From Arthrobacter alpinus (lineage in GTDB: Bacteria; Actinomycetota; Actinomycetes; Actinomycetales; Micrococcaceae): a stretch of 64,000 nt of DNA. The position numbers and the translations under genes were made by a program. The stretch spans positions 3,038,001-3,102,000 of the forward strand of contig NZ_CP013200.1 of the NCBI RefSeq assembly GCF_001445575.1, in the 5' to 3' direction. The notes under the pieces are model-generated. The model was not told where the DNA came from and did not search any database. It saw only the letters and a list, made by a program, of their open reading frames with translations. This document shows positions 28,552 through 37,442 of the stretch, piece by piece; the first letter of the stretch is position 1, and each line of letters begins with the position of its first letter.

Positions 28552-28683
28552 GTGGTTACGCTGATTGAGAGGTTCAGCTGCTGCCCACTCGTGAGGCGGC
28601 AGGCCAATCTTCCCCTCACTGCTGGAGGAGGCTGCCTGGAATTCCCGGACGGCACCAGCTATGAGCGTCGACATAAGAGATAG
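28552..28683 (+). CDS. Short leader ORF with adjacent cysteine codons before the sulfurtransferase
   Basis: A 43-codon frame starts at GTG and reads [17 protein letters not shown], then ends SYERRHKR. The two adjacent Cys codons TGC TGC lie at codons 10-11, with a third Cys at 28. It stops 7 bases before the ATG of the sulfurtransferase. GGGGG lies six bases before the GTG. In mycobacteria, short ORFs with clustered Cys codons before sulfur genes act as cysteine-responsive attenuators, and a sulfurtransferase is one of the known targets. The position and Cys pair fit that role; the sequence match to a named leader family is inference. Confidence 0.65.
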   Translation: MVTLIERFSCCPLVRRQANLPLTAGGGCLEFPDGTSYERRHKR

Positions 28684-28690
28684 GGGCATC

Positions 28691-29614
28691 ATGCCAGTTG
28701 CACTAGAAACAAACGAGAAGTTCGCCGCATACGCCCATCCGGAGCGCTTGGTCTCCACCGAGTGGCTGGCCGAAGCCTTGGCAGACGGCGCAGCAAAGGA
28801 CGGGCGCATTGTGGTGGTTGAATCCGATGAGGACGTGCTGCTGTACGAGACGGGCCACATCCCGGGTTCTGTCAAGATTGACTGGCACACAGACCTGAAC
28901 GACGACGTCACCCGCGACTACATTGACGGCGCGGCTTTTGCGCTGCTCGCCCAGGCCAAGGGCATCTCCCGCGATTCCACAGTCATTGTGTACGGTGACA
29001 AGTCCAACTGGTGGGCCGCCTACGCGCTCTGGGTCTTCACCCTGTTCGGTCACGAAGATGTTCGCCTGCTTGACGGCGGCCGCGACAAGTGGATTGCCGA
29101 AGGCCGCGAGCTCACCACTGACGCCACCGCAGTCACGCCCTCCGCCGAGTACCCGGTCGTAGAGCGCAACGACGCCCCCATCCGCGCTTACAAGGAAGAT
29201 GTCCTAGCGCACTTGGGCAAGCCGCTCATCGATGTCCGTTCCACCGAGGAATACACTGGCGAACGCACCCACATGCCGGCCTACCCGCAGGAAGGCACGC
29301 TGCGTGGCGGTCACATCCCCACGGCCGCCTCCATCCCGTGGGCCCGCGCCGCCGCCGAAGACGGCAGTTACCGCACACGCGAAGAACTCGAAGCACTGTA
29401 CCTGGGCGAAGCCGGCTTGGTTCCCGGCGATGACGTGGTTGCTTACTGCCGTATCGGCGAGCGTTCCAGCCACACGTGGTTCGCTCTGAAGTACCTGCTG
29501 GGCTTCGAGACCGTCCGCAACTACGACGGTTCCTGGACCGAGTGGGGCAACGCCGTTCGCGTCCCCATCGCCGTGGGCACCGAACGTGGCGAACTCCCCA
29601 ACTCGGCAAACTAA
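28691..29614 (+). CDS. sseA: Rhodanese-type sulfurtransferase (two-domain)
   Basis: A 307-aa protein with two rhodanese domains. The inactive N-terminal one holds [11 protein letters not shown] and [11 protein letters not shown]. The catalytic one (about 160-290) has the active cysteine Cys253 in [11 protein letters not shown]. CRxGxRSSHTW is typical of actinobacterial thiosulfate sulfurtransferases of the SseA/CysA2 kind. It should carry persulfide sulfur to acceptors. The ATG giving [11 protein letters not shown] is chosen; a frame open upstream starts inside the leader ORF. It is followed by sufE, which points to sulfur delivery. Confidence 0.92.
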   Translation: MPVALETNEKFAAYAHPERLVSTEWLAEALADGAAKDGRIVVVESDEDVLLYETGHIPGSVKIDWHTDLNDDVTRDYIDGAAFALLAQAKGISRDSTVIVYGDKSNWWAAYALWVFTLFGHEDVRLLDGGRDKWIAEGRELTTDATAVTPSAEYPVVERNDAPIRAYKEDVLAHLGKPLIDVRSTEEYTGERTHMPAYPQEGTLRGGHIPTAASIPWARAAAEDGSYRTREELEALYLGEAGLVPGDDVVAYCRIGERSSHTWFALKYLLGFETVRNYDGSWTEWGNAVRVPIAVGTERGELPNSAN

Positions 29615-29660
29615 CCTCCACGTTTTACACCCAATAGAAAAGAAACGTACGCTTTAGTCG

Positions 29661-30119
29661 ATGACTACTTCACAAGCACTTCCAGCTGCATTGGCCGAGA
29701 TCGTCAAGGATTTCCAGGAACTGACTGAACGGGACCGGCTGACACTGTTGCTGGACTTCTCCAAGTCACTGCCCCCCTTGCCGGACCGGCTCAAGGATCA
29801 CCCCGAGCTCCTGGAGCAGGTGATGGAATGCCAGTCGCCGCTGTTTTTGACAGTGGAATCGGAAAAGACGGACGACGGCGAGGTGGTGCGTCTGTTCTTC
29901 CAGGCACCTCCAGAGGCCCCCACCACGCGCGGCTTTGCCTCGGTTTTGTTTGAGGGCCTTGACGGTTTGACCGCCGCTGAGATCCTCGCCGTACCGGATG
30001 ACATGCCCGAACAGTTGGGCCTGACTCGCGCCATTTCGCCCCTGCGCATGCGCGGCATGTCCGCCATGCTCGGTCGAGTCAAGCGCAAGATCAATGGCGG
30101 GCTTCGCCCGGCCGCCTAG
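29661..30119 (+). CDS. sufE: SufE-family sulfur-transfer protein
   Basis: A 152-aa SufE homologue. The acceptor cysteine is Cys57 in VMECQSPLFL; in SufE this residue takes persulfide sulfur from a cysteine desulfurase for Fe-S cluster assembly. It lies 46 bases after the sulfurtransferase in the same direction, so here it probably takes sulfur from, or acts beside, that enzyme. The C-terminal half has TRAISPLRMRGMSAM, also typical of the family. A terminator follows. Confidence 0.92.
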   Translation: MTTSQALPAALAEIVKDFQELTERDRLTLLLDFSKSLPPLPDRLKDHPELLEQVMECQSPLFLTVESEKTDDGEVVRLFFQAPPEAPTTRGFASVLFEGLDGLTAAEILAVPDDMPEQLGLTRAISPLRMRGMSAMLGRVKRKINGGLRPAA

Positions 30120-30192
30120 GCTGTGCCGTCTAGGCTGTGCCGTCTTGGCAGTACTGCCTTGGCTGTGCCGCTGTGGCTTGCGTTGGTGCCAC

Positions 30193-30238
30193 AAGGCCCC
30201 GTTTCCCTGACACACTTCAGTCGGGGAGGCGGGGCTTT
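30193..30238 (+). terminator. Terminator after sufE
   Basis: GCCCCG and CGGGGC form the outer stem with an inner CCC/GGG pairing, followed by TTTGT. It lies 75 bases after the sufE stop; the gap before it repeats GGCTGTGCCGTCT. Confidence 0.65.
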
Positions 30239-30258
30239 GTGCTGCGATAATGGATGCC

Positions 30259-30765
30259 ATGGCCAAGAAAAGCACTGCCGCGGGCACCGGCACTCCGGCA
30301 ACAGTCGCCCTCACCAAATCTGGAATCAGATTTACCGCGCACCCCTATGACCACGATCCCGGCAACACCAATTATGGCATCGAGGCAGCCACGGTTTTGG
30401 GGATCGAGCCGGCCCGGGTATTCAAGACCCTCATGACGGATGTGGCAGGAACTCTGGCCGTTGCTATTGTGCCTGTGAATGGGACCCTGGATCTGAAAGC
30501 CATGGCTCAAGCTTTGGGTCACAAAAAGGCCGCCATGGCGGACCCCGCTACTGCACAACGCCGCACCGGCTATGTCTTAGGGGGCATCTCCCCCATCGGC
30601 CAGCGTCAGCACTCCCCCACCGTGCTGGATGAATCTGCGCTGGACTACGAGACCATTCTGGTCTCCGGTGGCCGCCGCGGCTTTGACATCGAACTGGCAC
30701 CGACGGATCTGATCACCATCACCAAGGCCGCAACGGCCAAAATCGGTAGCCCTACGCACCCGTAG
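30259..30765 (+). CDS. ybaK: Cys-tRNA(Pro) deacylase, YbaK type
   Basis: A 168-aa YbaK/EbsC protein that hydrolyses Cys-tRNA(Pro) mischarged by prolyl-tRNA synthetase. The family stretch includes YDHDPGNTNYGIEAA, VFKTLMTDV, GHKKAAMADPATAQRRTGYV and GGISPIGQR, with Lys in FKTLM as the substrate-site residue. The ATG giving MAKKSTAAG is preferred over one three codons earlier: TGCGATAAT ten bases upstream looks like an extended -10 of a leaderless or nearly leaderless mRNA. Confidence 0.93.
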   Translation: MAKKSTAAGTGTPATVALTKSGIRFTAHPYDHDPGNTNYGIEAATVLGIEPARVFKTLMTDVAGTLAVAIVPVNGTLDLKAMAQALGHKKAAMADPATAQRRTGYVLGGISPIGQRQHSPTVLDESALDYETILVSGGRRGFDIELAPTDLITITKAATAKIGSPTHP

Positions 30766-30875
30766 GAAGCTGTGCTGCCGAGCGCCTCGCTGCGCCCTTA
30801 ATGGTTAGTAGTGTCCAACGCAACGGTCCTATCCACTCGGCTTGCCTAAACTTCGAGGAAGGCCCATAGGAAGGC

Positions 30876-32093
30876 CTAACTGCGGGGCAGGCTGTGCCGA
30901 CCCAAGCGGGGTGCCAGCCAAGTTTCCACAACACTTTCCCACCGCTCCGGGTCCACGTTCCATTCTTTCGTGTGCCGGGCCTTGGAGAACGGCTCAAAGG
31001 TCACCATTTCGGGATTCCGCTTGGCCAGTTCTGCGGTGGGCTCATACGGCACAAAGTCATCGTCAATGCTGTGCAGAATGAGTGACGGCGTCCGCAACTC
31101 CACGGCTCGGGTCACCCAATCCATGCTCTTGAGATCCACGGGCGCAGCCAAGCCCGTGATCCGCCGCCCCAGCGGGTGCGTGAGCATCACTTCGCCATAC
31201 TGACCAATGAAGTTCGGGATGCGGTTCAGCTGTGCCTGATGCGCTAGAACATTGACCCAGTTGATGACGGGAGCATCCAGCACGAGTGCCAGCACGTGTT
31301 TGCGGTTCCGGGCCACATCCGCAGTTTGCAAGCTGATGGCCCCGCCCATGGAGTTGCCAAACAGCACCACATCCTTGGCGCCGTGGGCAATGGCGTACTC
31401 AATAGCCACCTCCACATCGGCCCACTCCGTGACCCCCAACCCATACCGGCCGTCCCGTGCGGCGGGGGCATCGCCGTCGTTCCTGTAAGAAATCAAGAGG
31501 GCATTCATACCCAGACGGTGCGCGGTGGGGACCGCGCGCAGACCCTCGCTACGGGTGGCGCCACGGCCGTGCACCATGATGGCCCACGTGGCTCCGGGCG
31601 AGGGGGCCGGCAACAGCCAGGCAGGGGCTGGCCCGTCGGGCAGATTCAGGGTCACATCCTCAAACGCCAGCCCCATCTCCTCGGGATGGGCGTAGAGGTT
31701 GCCGGACCACCAACCGGCCGTGGCGGTCCGCAGCTCGCCGCCGTGGACGGAGAGGACCTCGCGGGTGACGCTGCCTTCGCGCGGGACGTAAGAGAGTATC
31801 CGGCCAATCACCGCGTGGGCGGCACTGTTGTTGAAGAACAGCCCGTAGGTGCCTTCAATAGTGGTATCTGGGGTGGCCTCGAGCACGATCTGCAGTTTGG
31901 GACCGTCGGAGATGACGGCCAAGACGGCTACATCGTCAGCGCGCTGCTTCTCCGGAGTCACGATGCGTCGGGCAAAGTAAGCGGCCAGAGCGGATGTTGC
32001 CGTCACCACTACGACGGCGGACGCCCCTGCTGCGGCGGCACCGAGGGCACCCCACTTGAGCCAGGGATTGGACTGCTGCGAAGAGGTAGCCAT
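30876..32093 (-). CDS. Alpha/beta hydrolase with an N-terminal membrane anchor
   Basis: A 405-aa hydrolase. Residues 12-40 form one hydrophobic helix that could anchor it in the membrane or serve as an uncleaved signal. The alpha/beta fold shows IMVHGRGATRSEG near the oxyanion site, the nucleophile serine in LFGNSMGGAIS, the acid in HSIDDDFVPY and a late His in KARHTKEWN. Substrate unknown. The ATG at 32093 is chosen because upstream codons are Arg/Cys-rich junk. It is transcribed divergently from the gene at 32216 and convergently with ybaK. Confidence 0.85.
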   Translation of the reverse strand: MATSSQQSNPWLKWGALGAAAAGASAVVVVTATSALAAYFARRIVTPEKQRADDVAVLAVISDGPKLQIVLEATPDTTIEGTYGLFFNNSAAHAVIGRILSYVPREGSVTREVLSVHGGELRTATAGWWSGNLYAHPEEMGLAFEDVTLNLPDGPAPAWLLPAPSPGATWAIMVHGRGATRSEGLRAVPTAHRLGMNALLISYRNDGDAPAARDGRYGLGVTEWADVEVAIEYAIAHGAKDVVLFGNSMGGAISLQTADVARNRKHVLALVLDAPVINWVNVLAHQAQLNRIPNFIGQYGEVMLTHPLGRRITGLAAPVDLKSMDWVTRAVELRTPSLILHSIDDDFVPYEPTAELAKRNPEMVTFEPFSKARHTKEWNVDPERWESVVETWLAPRLGRHSLPRS

Positions 32094-32215
32094 GCCACCA
32101 TTGTGCCCACTGCCCGGCGGCCCGTCGAGCGGCACACCGGGGACATTCGTAACTTTCTTCGCACAACTTTGAGCCCTGCCATTGTTTATGGTGCATGGAC
32201 GCCTAAGCTGGTGCA

Positions 32216-32707
32216 ATGAGCGAGACAATCATCATCCTGACCGAAGAACCCCTGACGTCCACGGACGTAGCGAACATCACGAACCTCTATGAACCGGGGG
32301 ACGATGTGGAGCTGGTGCTGCTGGTGCCGGCGGACACGCATCGGAATCTCTTCGTGGACGTGATCGACCAATTGACCATGCTTGATGTGCCCGGCGCGCT
32401 GCGTGAGTTCCGCGAAAAGCCGGATGCTGACACCGTCCAAGCCGAGGCTGCCCAAACCCTTGCCACCTCCTTGGCAGTGCTCGCGGACGCCGGTGTTACG
32501 GCCACAGGCGCTGTTGCCGAGGGCGACGCCGTTGCCTCCTTGGTTGCCAAGGTCACCGAGGCTCATGCCCGGCAGGCGGTGGTGGTGACCCGGCCGCATG
32601 CCGTGGCCGACACGTTCCGCCAAGACTGGGCCCATCAGGCACAACGCAAGCTGGGGCTGCCCGTTTTGCATTTGTACTCGGATTCGGGATTTATTGGCGA
32701 CTCCTGA
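32216..32707 (+). CDS. Conserved actinobacterial protein of unknown function
   Basis: A 163-aa acidic cytoplasmic protein. It has alternating hydrophobic strands (IIILTE, VELVLLVP, QAVVVTRPH, PVLHLYSD) separated by helices, a layout like a universal-stress or Rossmann-type alpha/beta protein. No catalytic motif is seen. The ATG follows TAAGCT by 6 bases with TTGTTT 16 bases further up, so transcription may be leaderless. msrB follows in 8 bases and is probably cotranscribed. Confidence 0.75.
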   Translation: MSETIIILTEEPLTSTDVANITNLYEPGDDVELVLLVPADTHRNLFVDVIDQLTMLDVPGALREFREKPDADTVQAEAAQTLATSLAVLADAGVTATGAVAEGDAVASLVAKVTEAHARQAVVVTRPHAVADTFRQDWAHQAQRKLGLPVLHLYSDSGFIGDS

Positions 32708-32715
32708 ACGTTGGC

Positions 32716-33180
32716 ATGAATATGAACAGTTCTGAGAATTCCGCCGCGCCCACTGCCCCTGCCGTTGTGAAAAGCGATGCGCAGTGGCGTGAAGAACTCA
32801 CCCCTGCCGAGTATCAAGTGCTGCGCCAGGCCGGCACCGAACGTCCCTTTACCGGCGAGTACTGGGACTCCATGCAGGAAGGCGTGTACGAATGCCGTGC
32901 CTGTGGTGCTGAACTTTTCACGTCCAAAGAAAAGTTCTCCTCGCACTGCGGCTGGCCATCCTTCTTTGCCCCCTTGGCAGACGGTTCGGTGCGGTACCTG
33001 CACGATAACTCCCTGGGGATGGAACGTATTGAGGTACGCTGCATGTCCTGCGACTCGCACTTGGGTCACTTGTTCAAGGGTGAAGGCTACGACACACCTA
33101 CGGACGAACGCTTCTGCATTAATTCCGTCTCGATGACTTTGCGCGAGGGCCCACGGGAACTGTCGCCAGAAGCGCCCTAA
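32716..33180 (+). CDS. msrB: Peptide-methionine (R)-S-oxide reductase
   Basis: MsrB repairs methionine R-sulfoxide in proteins. The catalytic residue is Cys134 in ERFCINSVS. Four zinc cysteines form two CxxC pairs (60/63 in ECRAC and 109/112 in CMSC), and HCGWPSF carries Cys78. The protein has 154 aa with a Ser/Ala-rich start; an in-frame ATG two codons later is equally possible. Confidence 0.96.
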   Translation: MNMNSSENSAAPTAPAVVKSDAQWREELTPAEYQVLRQAGTERPFTGEYWDSMQEGVYECRACGAELFTSKEKFSSHCGWPSFFAPLADGSVRYLHDNSLGMERIEVRCMSCDSHLGHLFKGEGYDTPTDERFCINSVSMTLREGPRELSPEAP

Positions 33181-33306
33181 AGCGACCGAGACCAAGAGTC
33201 TCTTATGCTCAGGCGCTTTTTGCATTAGGCTTGCTATTCCATTGCTACGCTCGGATTTCATCTCACCGGTTCTTATCCGGTACCCGACGAGCCAAGGACG
33301 CCGGCA

Positions 33307-34692
33307 ATGACCCTCACCATTGACAGCAGCAACGCCTCCAGTACTTTCAACTATGCCGACGTGGCCAACAGCCCTGAGTGGCTGGCCCTGAAAGCGGCTG
33401 CCACGGATTTGCAGCAGTTGCAGATCAAGGACGGTTCTGTGCTGGAGGCTGGCGATCATTGTGCCGCAACGGCGCTGATCGCCACCATCACCGCGTCCAT
33501 GGACGCCCTGGCCCCGCACTTCCCACATGACGCCCGCTATTTGGAGCTGGCCGTGGCCGACTTCAACAAGTGGGTCACTGCGGGCCTGGGCGTCCCTGAC
33601 TTCCTGGATTCCCTGTTGGCGTTCAACCCCCAGGAGAACCGCATCGACGGGCTGGGGCATTTGGTGGTGTTCCCCATGTACACGCAGAACGGCTCCACTT
33701 CCCGCTTCGTGGAGGCCGTGCTGGTGGAAACCCTGTGGCCTGAATTCATTGGCGAGCTGGAAGCTGGCAGCTACTCCAACAAGCTCTTTGTTCCGCTGCG
33801 CTTCATTGATTTCACCCCCGGCTACGACAGTAACTCCGCCGTGCTGTTCCCGGAAAGCGTCTCCGTCCGAGAAACCCCCACCTTCACCTGGGGGGCCATT
33901 TTCCAAGACCGCGAAGCCGCCCGGTTCCGCCGTGTGGTCCGGGCGGCCGCCGAGGTGACCCGACTGGAATTGCCAGCTGACGCCGTCGAACTTCTGGAGA
34001 ACCAATCCCTGACGCAGGAAACGTTCATCATGTGGGACCTCATCCATGACCGCACCCACATGCGCGGAGATCTGCCGTTTGACCCGTTCATGATCAAGCA
34101 GCGCATGCCGTACTTCCTGTATTCGCTGGAGGAACTGCGCTGCGATCTCACGGCCTACCGGGAATCGGTGGCCGTGGAGGCTGATACGAGCGCCTCCCCC
34201 GAGGCACGCAAGCACGCCAAACTGGTCCAATACGCCGTAATTTTTGACAGGATTTTCCGTTTTGCCATCACCGGCACGCGCGTTCGCAACTACGACGGGC
34301 TGGGCGGGCAGCTGCTGTTTGCGTGGCTGCACCAGCACCATGTTCTGCACTGGACCGACACCAAATTGACCATTGACTGGGCAGAGGTGCCGGCAGTGGT
34401 GATCGCGCTCGGACAAGAGATCGAGGAGCTGTACTGGCGCTCGATCGACCGGCCCAAGCTGGCACATTGGCTGGCCGCCTATGAGCTGGTCTCGGCCACG
34501 CTTACCCCGAACCCGGCATCCACCTGGGCGAAGGGTCCTGCGGCTCTGCCCTTGACGGCGCCGCTGCGCGAGATCACCGATCAGGTCATGGACGATGAAT
34601 TCCCGCTCTCCATGTTCTACGAAGCCTTGGATAAGAAGATGCGTGCCGTCATCGATTCCACTGCGGGCATCACCGGCACCAGCGCCGCTTAG
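33307..34692 (+). CDS. DUF6421-type protein with a possible metalloprotease-like motif
   Basis: A 461-aa cytoplasmic protein that I place in the DUF6421 family by its length, its NPQENRIDGLGHLVVFPMY stretch and its neighbours. It is not known to have an assigned activity. His247 and His251 sit in WDLIHDRTH, and LEELRCDLTAYRES follows 24 residues later with Glu275, Glu276 and Asp280. This arrangement recalls a zinc site of the gluzincin or dipeptidyl-peptidase III kind (His...His...Glu-Glu-x-Arg), with Asp instead of the catalytic Glu after the first His. AAGGAC precedes the ATG. It abuts the SDR gene with no gap. Confidence 0.7.
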   Translation: MTLTIDSSNASSTFNYADVANSPEWLALKAAATDLQQLQIKDGSVLEAGDHCAATALIATITASMDALAPHFPHDARYLELAVADFNKWVTAGLGVPDFLDSLLAFNPQENRIDGLGHLVVFPMYTQNGSTSRFVEAVLVETLWPEFIGELEAGSYSNKLFVPLRFIDFTPGYDSNSAVLFPESVSVRETPTFTWGAIFQDREAARFRRVVRAAAEVTRLELPADAVELLENQSLTQETFIMWDLIHDRTHMRGDLPFDPFMIKQRMPYFLYSLEELRCDLTAYRESVAVEADTSASPEARKHAKLVQYAVIFDRIFRFAITGTRVRNYDGLGGQLLFAWLHQHHVLHWTDTKLTIDWAEVPAVVIALGQEIEELYWRSIDRPKLAHWLAAYELVSATLTPNPASTWAKGPAALPLTAPLREITDQVMDDEFPLSMFYEALDKKMRAVIDSTAGITGTSAA

Positions 34693-35514
34693 ATGAGTAG
34701 TGTTAGCAGCATGAACAGTCCTTTGGTAGTGATTGCCGGCGGCAGCAGTGCCGCCGGCGTGGCAGTGGCCCGCGCCCTACTTGGCGACGGCATGCGTGTG
34801 CTGAGCGTTGGATCCGACGCCGGACGGATCCAGGCGGCGGCCGAACTAACCCCCGGCGCCGTCCCCCTGGTCTGCAATCTTGCCGATCCCGACGACGTGG
34901 CCGATCTGGTGGCCGATATCCACGAGGGCTTTGGGCCCGTTGACGGCCTGATCCATCTTGTGGGCGGTTGGCGAGGCGGGAAGGGGATCACGGGTCAAAG
35001 CGATGCCGATTGGGATTTCCTCCACACCACCGTGTTGACCACGCTGCGCACCACGAGCCGGGCGTTCTACGACGACCTCGCGGCCTCACCCGTAGGCCGG
35101 CTGGCCATTGTTTCCTCCACCACAGTGACCGACCCGAGCGCCGGTGACGCCAACTACGCCTCGATCAAGGCGGCCGCGGAAACGTGGCTGCGCTCGGTGG
35201 CTGCCGGTTTCGCAGCTGGAACCGGTCCCGAGTCGGGAACGGGGCCCCGGGCGGGGTCTGGAACCGGATCAGGGCCAGCCACGAGCACCGGAGCAGGGAC
35301 AGCGGCCGGTGAAGGGAGCACGGAAGGTGGGGCGGCCGGCGTCGTACTTGTGGTGAAAGCGCTGCTCGATGATGCCATGCGCGCCCGCTTCCCCGAACGT
35401 CGCTTCCCTGGATTCACCGACGTCGCCGTGCTCGGCTCGGCTGTGGCGGGCCTATTCGCCACCCCTGGCGCACAGCTCAACGGTGCACGCATTATTCTTG
35501 ACAGCAACTCATAA
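34693..35514 (+). CDS. Short-chain dehydrogenase/reductase with a Gly/Thr/Ser-rich insert
   Basis: A 273-aa SDR. The nucleotide loop is VIAGGSSAAGVAVARAL, the strand-3 Asp is in NLADPDDV, and the catalytic Tyr and Lys are in NYASIK after VSSTTV. Between about residues 177 and 217 a low-complexity stretch of Gly, Thr, Ser and Pro replaces the usual substrate loop. Its DNA (about 35215-35340) is repetitive. The ATG directly follows the DUF6421 stop; MNSPLVVIAGG six codons later is another possible start. The substrate is unknown. Confidence 0.85.
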   Translation: MSSVSSMNSPLVVIAGGSSAAGVAVARALLGDGMRVLSVGSDAGRIQAAAELTPGAVPLVCNLADPDDVADLVADIHEGFGPVDGLIHLVGGWRGGKGITGQSDADWDFLHTTVLTTLRTTSRAFYDDLAASPVGRLAIVSSTTVTDPSAGDANYASIKAAAETWLRSVAAGFAAGTGPESGTGPRAGSGTGSGPATSTGAGTAAGEGSTEGGAAGVVLVVKALLDDAMRARFPERRFPGFTDVAVLGSAVAGLFATPGAQLNGARIILDSNS

Positions 35515-35527
35515 CCTGAAAGGCATC

Positions 35528-36586
35528 GTGAACATCGACGCACAATTCCATGACCCCTCTGTGAGCAGTTTCGCCTCAGATAACTACTCCGGCATTCACC
35601 CGGAGGTCCTTGAAGCCCTGATCGCGGCCAATGGCGGGCACCAGACGGCGTACGGCGAGGATGTGTACACGGCCCGGCTACGCGAGGAAATGAGCACACT
35701 TTTCGGCAAAGAGGTGGATGTGTTCCCCGTGTTCAACGGCACGGGCGCCAATGTGGTGGGGCTGCAGTCGTTGCTGCCGCGCTGGGGTGCTGTGGTGTGC
35801 GCGGCCACGGCCCACATCAACAACGATGAAAATGGTGCCCCGGAACGGGTGGGCGGGATGAAACTGCTCAGCGTTCCTACCCCCGATGGCAAACTCACCC
35901 CCGAACTGATTGACATGGAAGCTTGGGGTTTCGGTGACGAGCACCGCGCCCAGCCGCTGGCCGTGTCCATCACACAGACCACCGAACTGGGCACCTGCTA
36001 CACCCCGGATGAAGTGCGCGCCATCTGCGAGCACGCCCATTCCTTGGGTATGAAGGTCCACATGGACGGTGCCCGGTTGGCGAATGCGGCTGCCCACTTA
36101 GGTGTTCCGGTGCGCGAATTCACCTCCGATGCCGGCGTGGACGTGCTGTCCTTTGGTGGGACCAAGAACGGCATCATGTTTGGCGAAGTCATTGTGGCGC
36201 TGAACCCTACGGCGGCCGACGGCCTCATTTACCTGCGCAAGATGAACATGCAGCTGGCCTCCAAGATGCGCTTCATCTCAGCCCAAGTACTGGCGCTGCT
36301 GCGTGATGATCTCTGGCTGCGTTCGGCCGGCCATGCCAACGCCATGGCGGCGAAGCTGCGCGCCGCGGTGGAGGACCTGCCCGGCGTGCAGTGCACCCAG
36401 GCCACCGAATCCAACGGAATCTTCGCCATTCTGCCCGAGGGCGTCGCCGACCGGCTGCGTCGGGACTTCAAGTTCTACGACTGGGATCCGGCGGCACGGG
36501 AAGTTCGTTGGATGTGTTCCTTCGACACCACCGAAGCGGACATAGATATGTTTGCAGCGGCAGTCCGCAAGGAACTTCAGGACTAG
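35528..36586 (+). CDS. Low-specificity L-threonine aldolase-type PLP enzyme
   Basis: A 352-aa fold-type I PLP enzyme of the beta-eliminating lyase/threonine aldolase family. The PLP lysine is in LSFGGTKNGIMFGE, and HMDGARLANAAAHLG and TAHINNDENGAPE are family blocks. It would split threonine or allo-threonine to glycine and acetaldehyde. The start is GTG (VNIDAQFHDP) with GAAAGG upstream. It is the third gene of the DUF6421-SDR-aldolase set and is 13 bases from the SDR stop, so the three are one operon. Confidence 0.9.
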   Translation: MNIDAQFHDPSVSSFASDNYSGIHPEVLEALIAANGGHQTAYGEDVYTARLREEMSTLFGKEVDVFPVFNGTGANVVGLQSLLPRWGAVVCAATAHINNDENGAPERVGGMKLLSVPTPDGKLTPELIDMEAWGFGDEHRAQPLAVSITQTTELGTCYTPDEVRAICEHAHSLGMKVHMDGARLANAAAHLGVPVREFTSDAGVDVLSFGGTKNGIMFGEVIVALNPTAADGLIYLRKMNMQLASKMRFISAQVLALLRDDLWLRSAGHANAMAAKLRAAVEDLPGVQCTQATESNGIFAILPEGVADRLRRDFKFYDWDPAAREVRWMCSFDTTEADIDMFAAAVRKELQD

Positions 36587-36685
36587 TAGCTGCGCTCCTT
36601 TGTCCTGTCTGCAGGTGCTTGCGTTGCACTGCAGTGCTTGAAGTTTCAGTGCTTGAGGGCGCGCCGGACTGGGCCAGCTGGACCC

Positions 36686-36742
36686 GATCTGGCGCGTCAG
36701 AACCGGCCGATCCGGCGCGTCAGAACCGGCTGATCCGGCGCG
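36686..36742. repeat. 23-bp tandem repeat, two and a half copies
   Basis: GATCTGGCGCGTCAGAACCG GCC at 36686, again with two changes at 36709, and an 11-base third start at 36732. It lies in the 196-base gap between the aldolase and DUF3000, just upstream of the next gene. Confidence 0.85.
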
Positions 36743-36782
36743 CCTTCCTCACTTTGACCCCCACCGGTCGTAGCCTGCAGAT

Positions 36783-37361
36783 GTGAGCCCCGATCTCCAG
36801 CTACCTGCTGACTTCAAAGAAGCCTTGGCCGGGTTGCGTGCTGCCCCCCATCGCAGTGAGCTGACGCTGACTGAAGTACCGGCTCCTGTCAGGCTTGCCC
36901 CTTTTCGCGTAGCTCTTGGTGCGGAAGTCCTCGTAGAGGGAGAGGAACTGGCCACGGGGCGCTTCATCCTTTTGCATGACCCCAACGGCTCCGATCTCTG
37001 GGGCGGCACCTTCCGGATTATCACGTACATTCGGGCGCAGCTCGAGCCAGATATTGGCAACGACTCCCTGTTGGGCAACGTTGCCTGGGCGTGGCTGGTG
37101 GAATCCCTCGAAGAGCACCGGGCCCAGTACAACAACGCCGGCGGTACTGCCACACGCATCCTCTCGGAATCTTATGGCTCCCTGGCATCTCGCCCGGACG
37201 CCATTGACATTGAGTTACGGGCCTCATGGACACCCCAGGGCCGGGACATGAGTGCGCATCTGGATGCCTGGGTGGACATTGTGTGCACCTTTGCAGGCCT
37301 GCCACCAGTGCCCGACGGCGTGACCTTGCTGCCACAACGACGCCCAAGAAACAACGGCTAA
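36783..37361 (+). CDS. DUF3000 family protein
   Basis: A 192-aa protein of the actinobacterial DUF3000 family. It has LAPFRVALGAEVL, FILLHDPNGSDLWGG and LGNVAWAWLVESL, the usual blocks. The start is GTG (VSPDLQLPADFK) with no ribosome site, so a leaderless mRNA is possible. In relatives it also precedes the RNase D-like gene, as here, 80 bases on. The function is unknown. Confidence 0.85.
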   Translation: MSPDLQLPADFKEALAGLRAAPHRSELTLTEVPAPVRLAPFRVALGAEVLVEGEELATGRFILLHDPNGSDLWGGTFRIITYIRAQLEPDIGNDSLLGNVAWAWLVESLEEHRAQYNNAGGTATRILSESYGSLASRPDAIDIELRASWTPQGRDMSAHLDAWVDIVCTFAGLPPVPDGVTLLPQRRPRNNG

Positions 37362-37442
37362 TCACATCGCGGACAGTGTCTGGGCCTACCCCAATCGAGC
37401 ATTAAAGGGCTTTCCTTCGCCATTCGGTAGACTAAGAGCATC

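Noticed and set aside
32635..34467. 610-aa minus-strand ORF opposite msrB and DUF6421
   Set aside because: Long only because of codon bias on the real strand. MsrB motifs and the DUF6421 reading are on plus, and the antisense product shows no domain.
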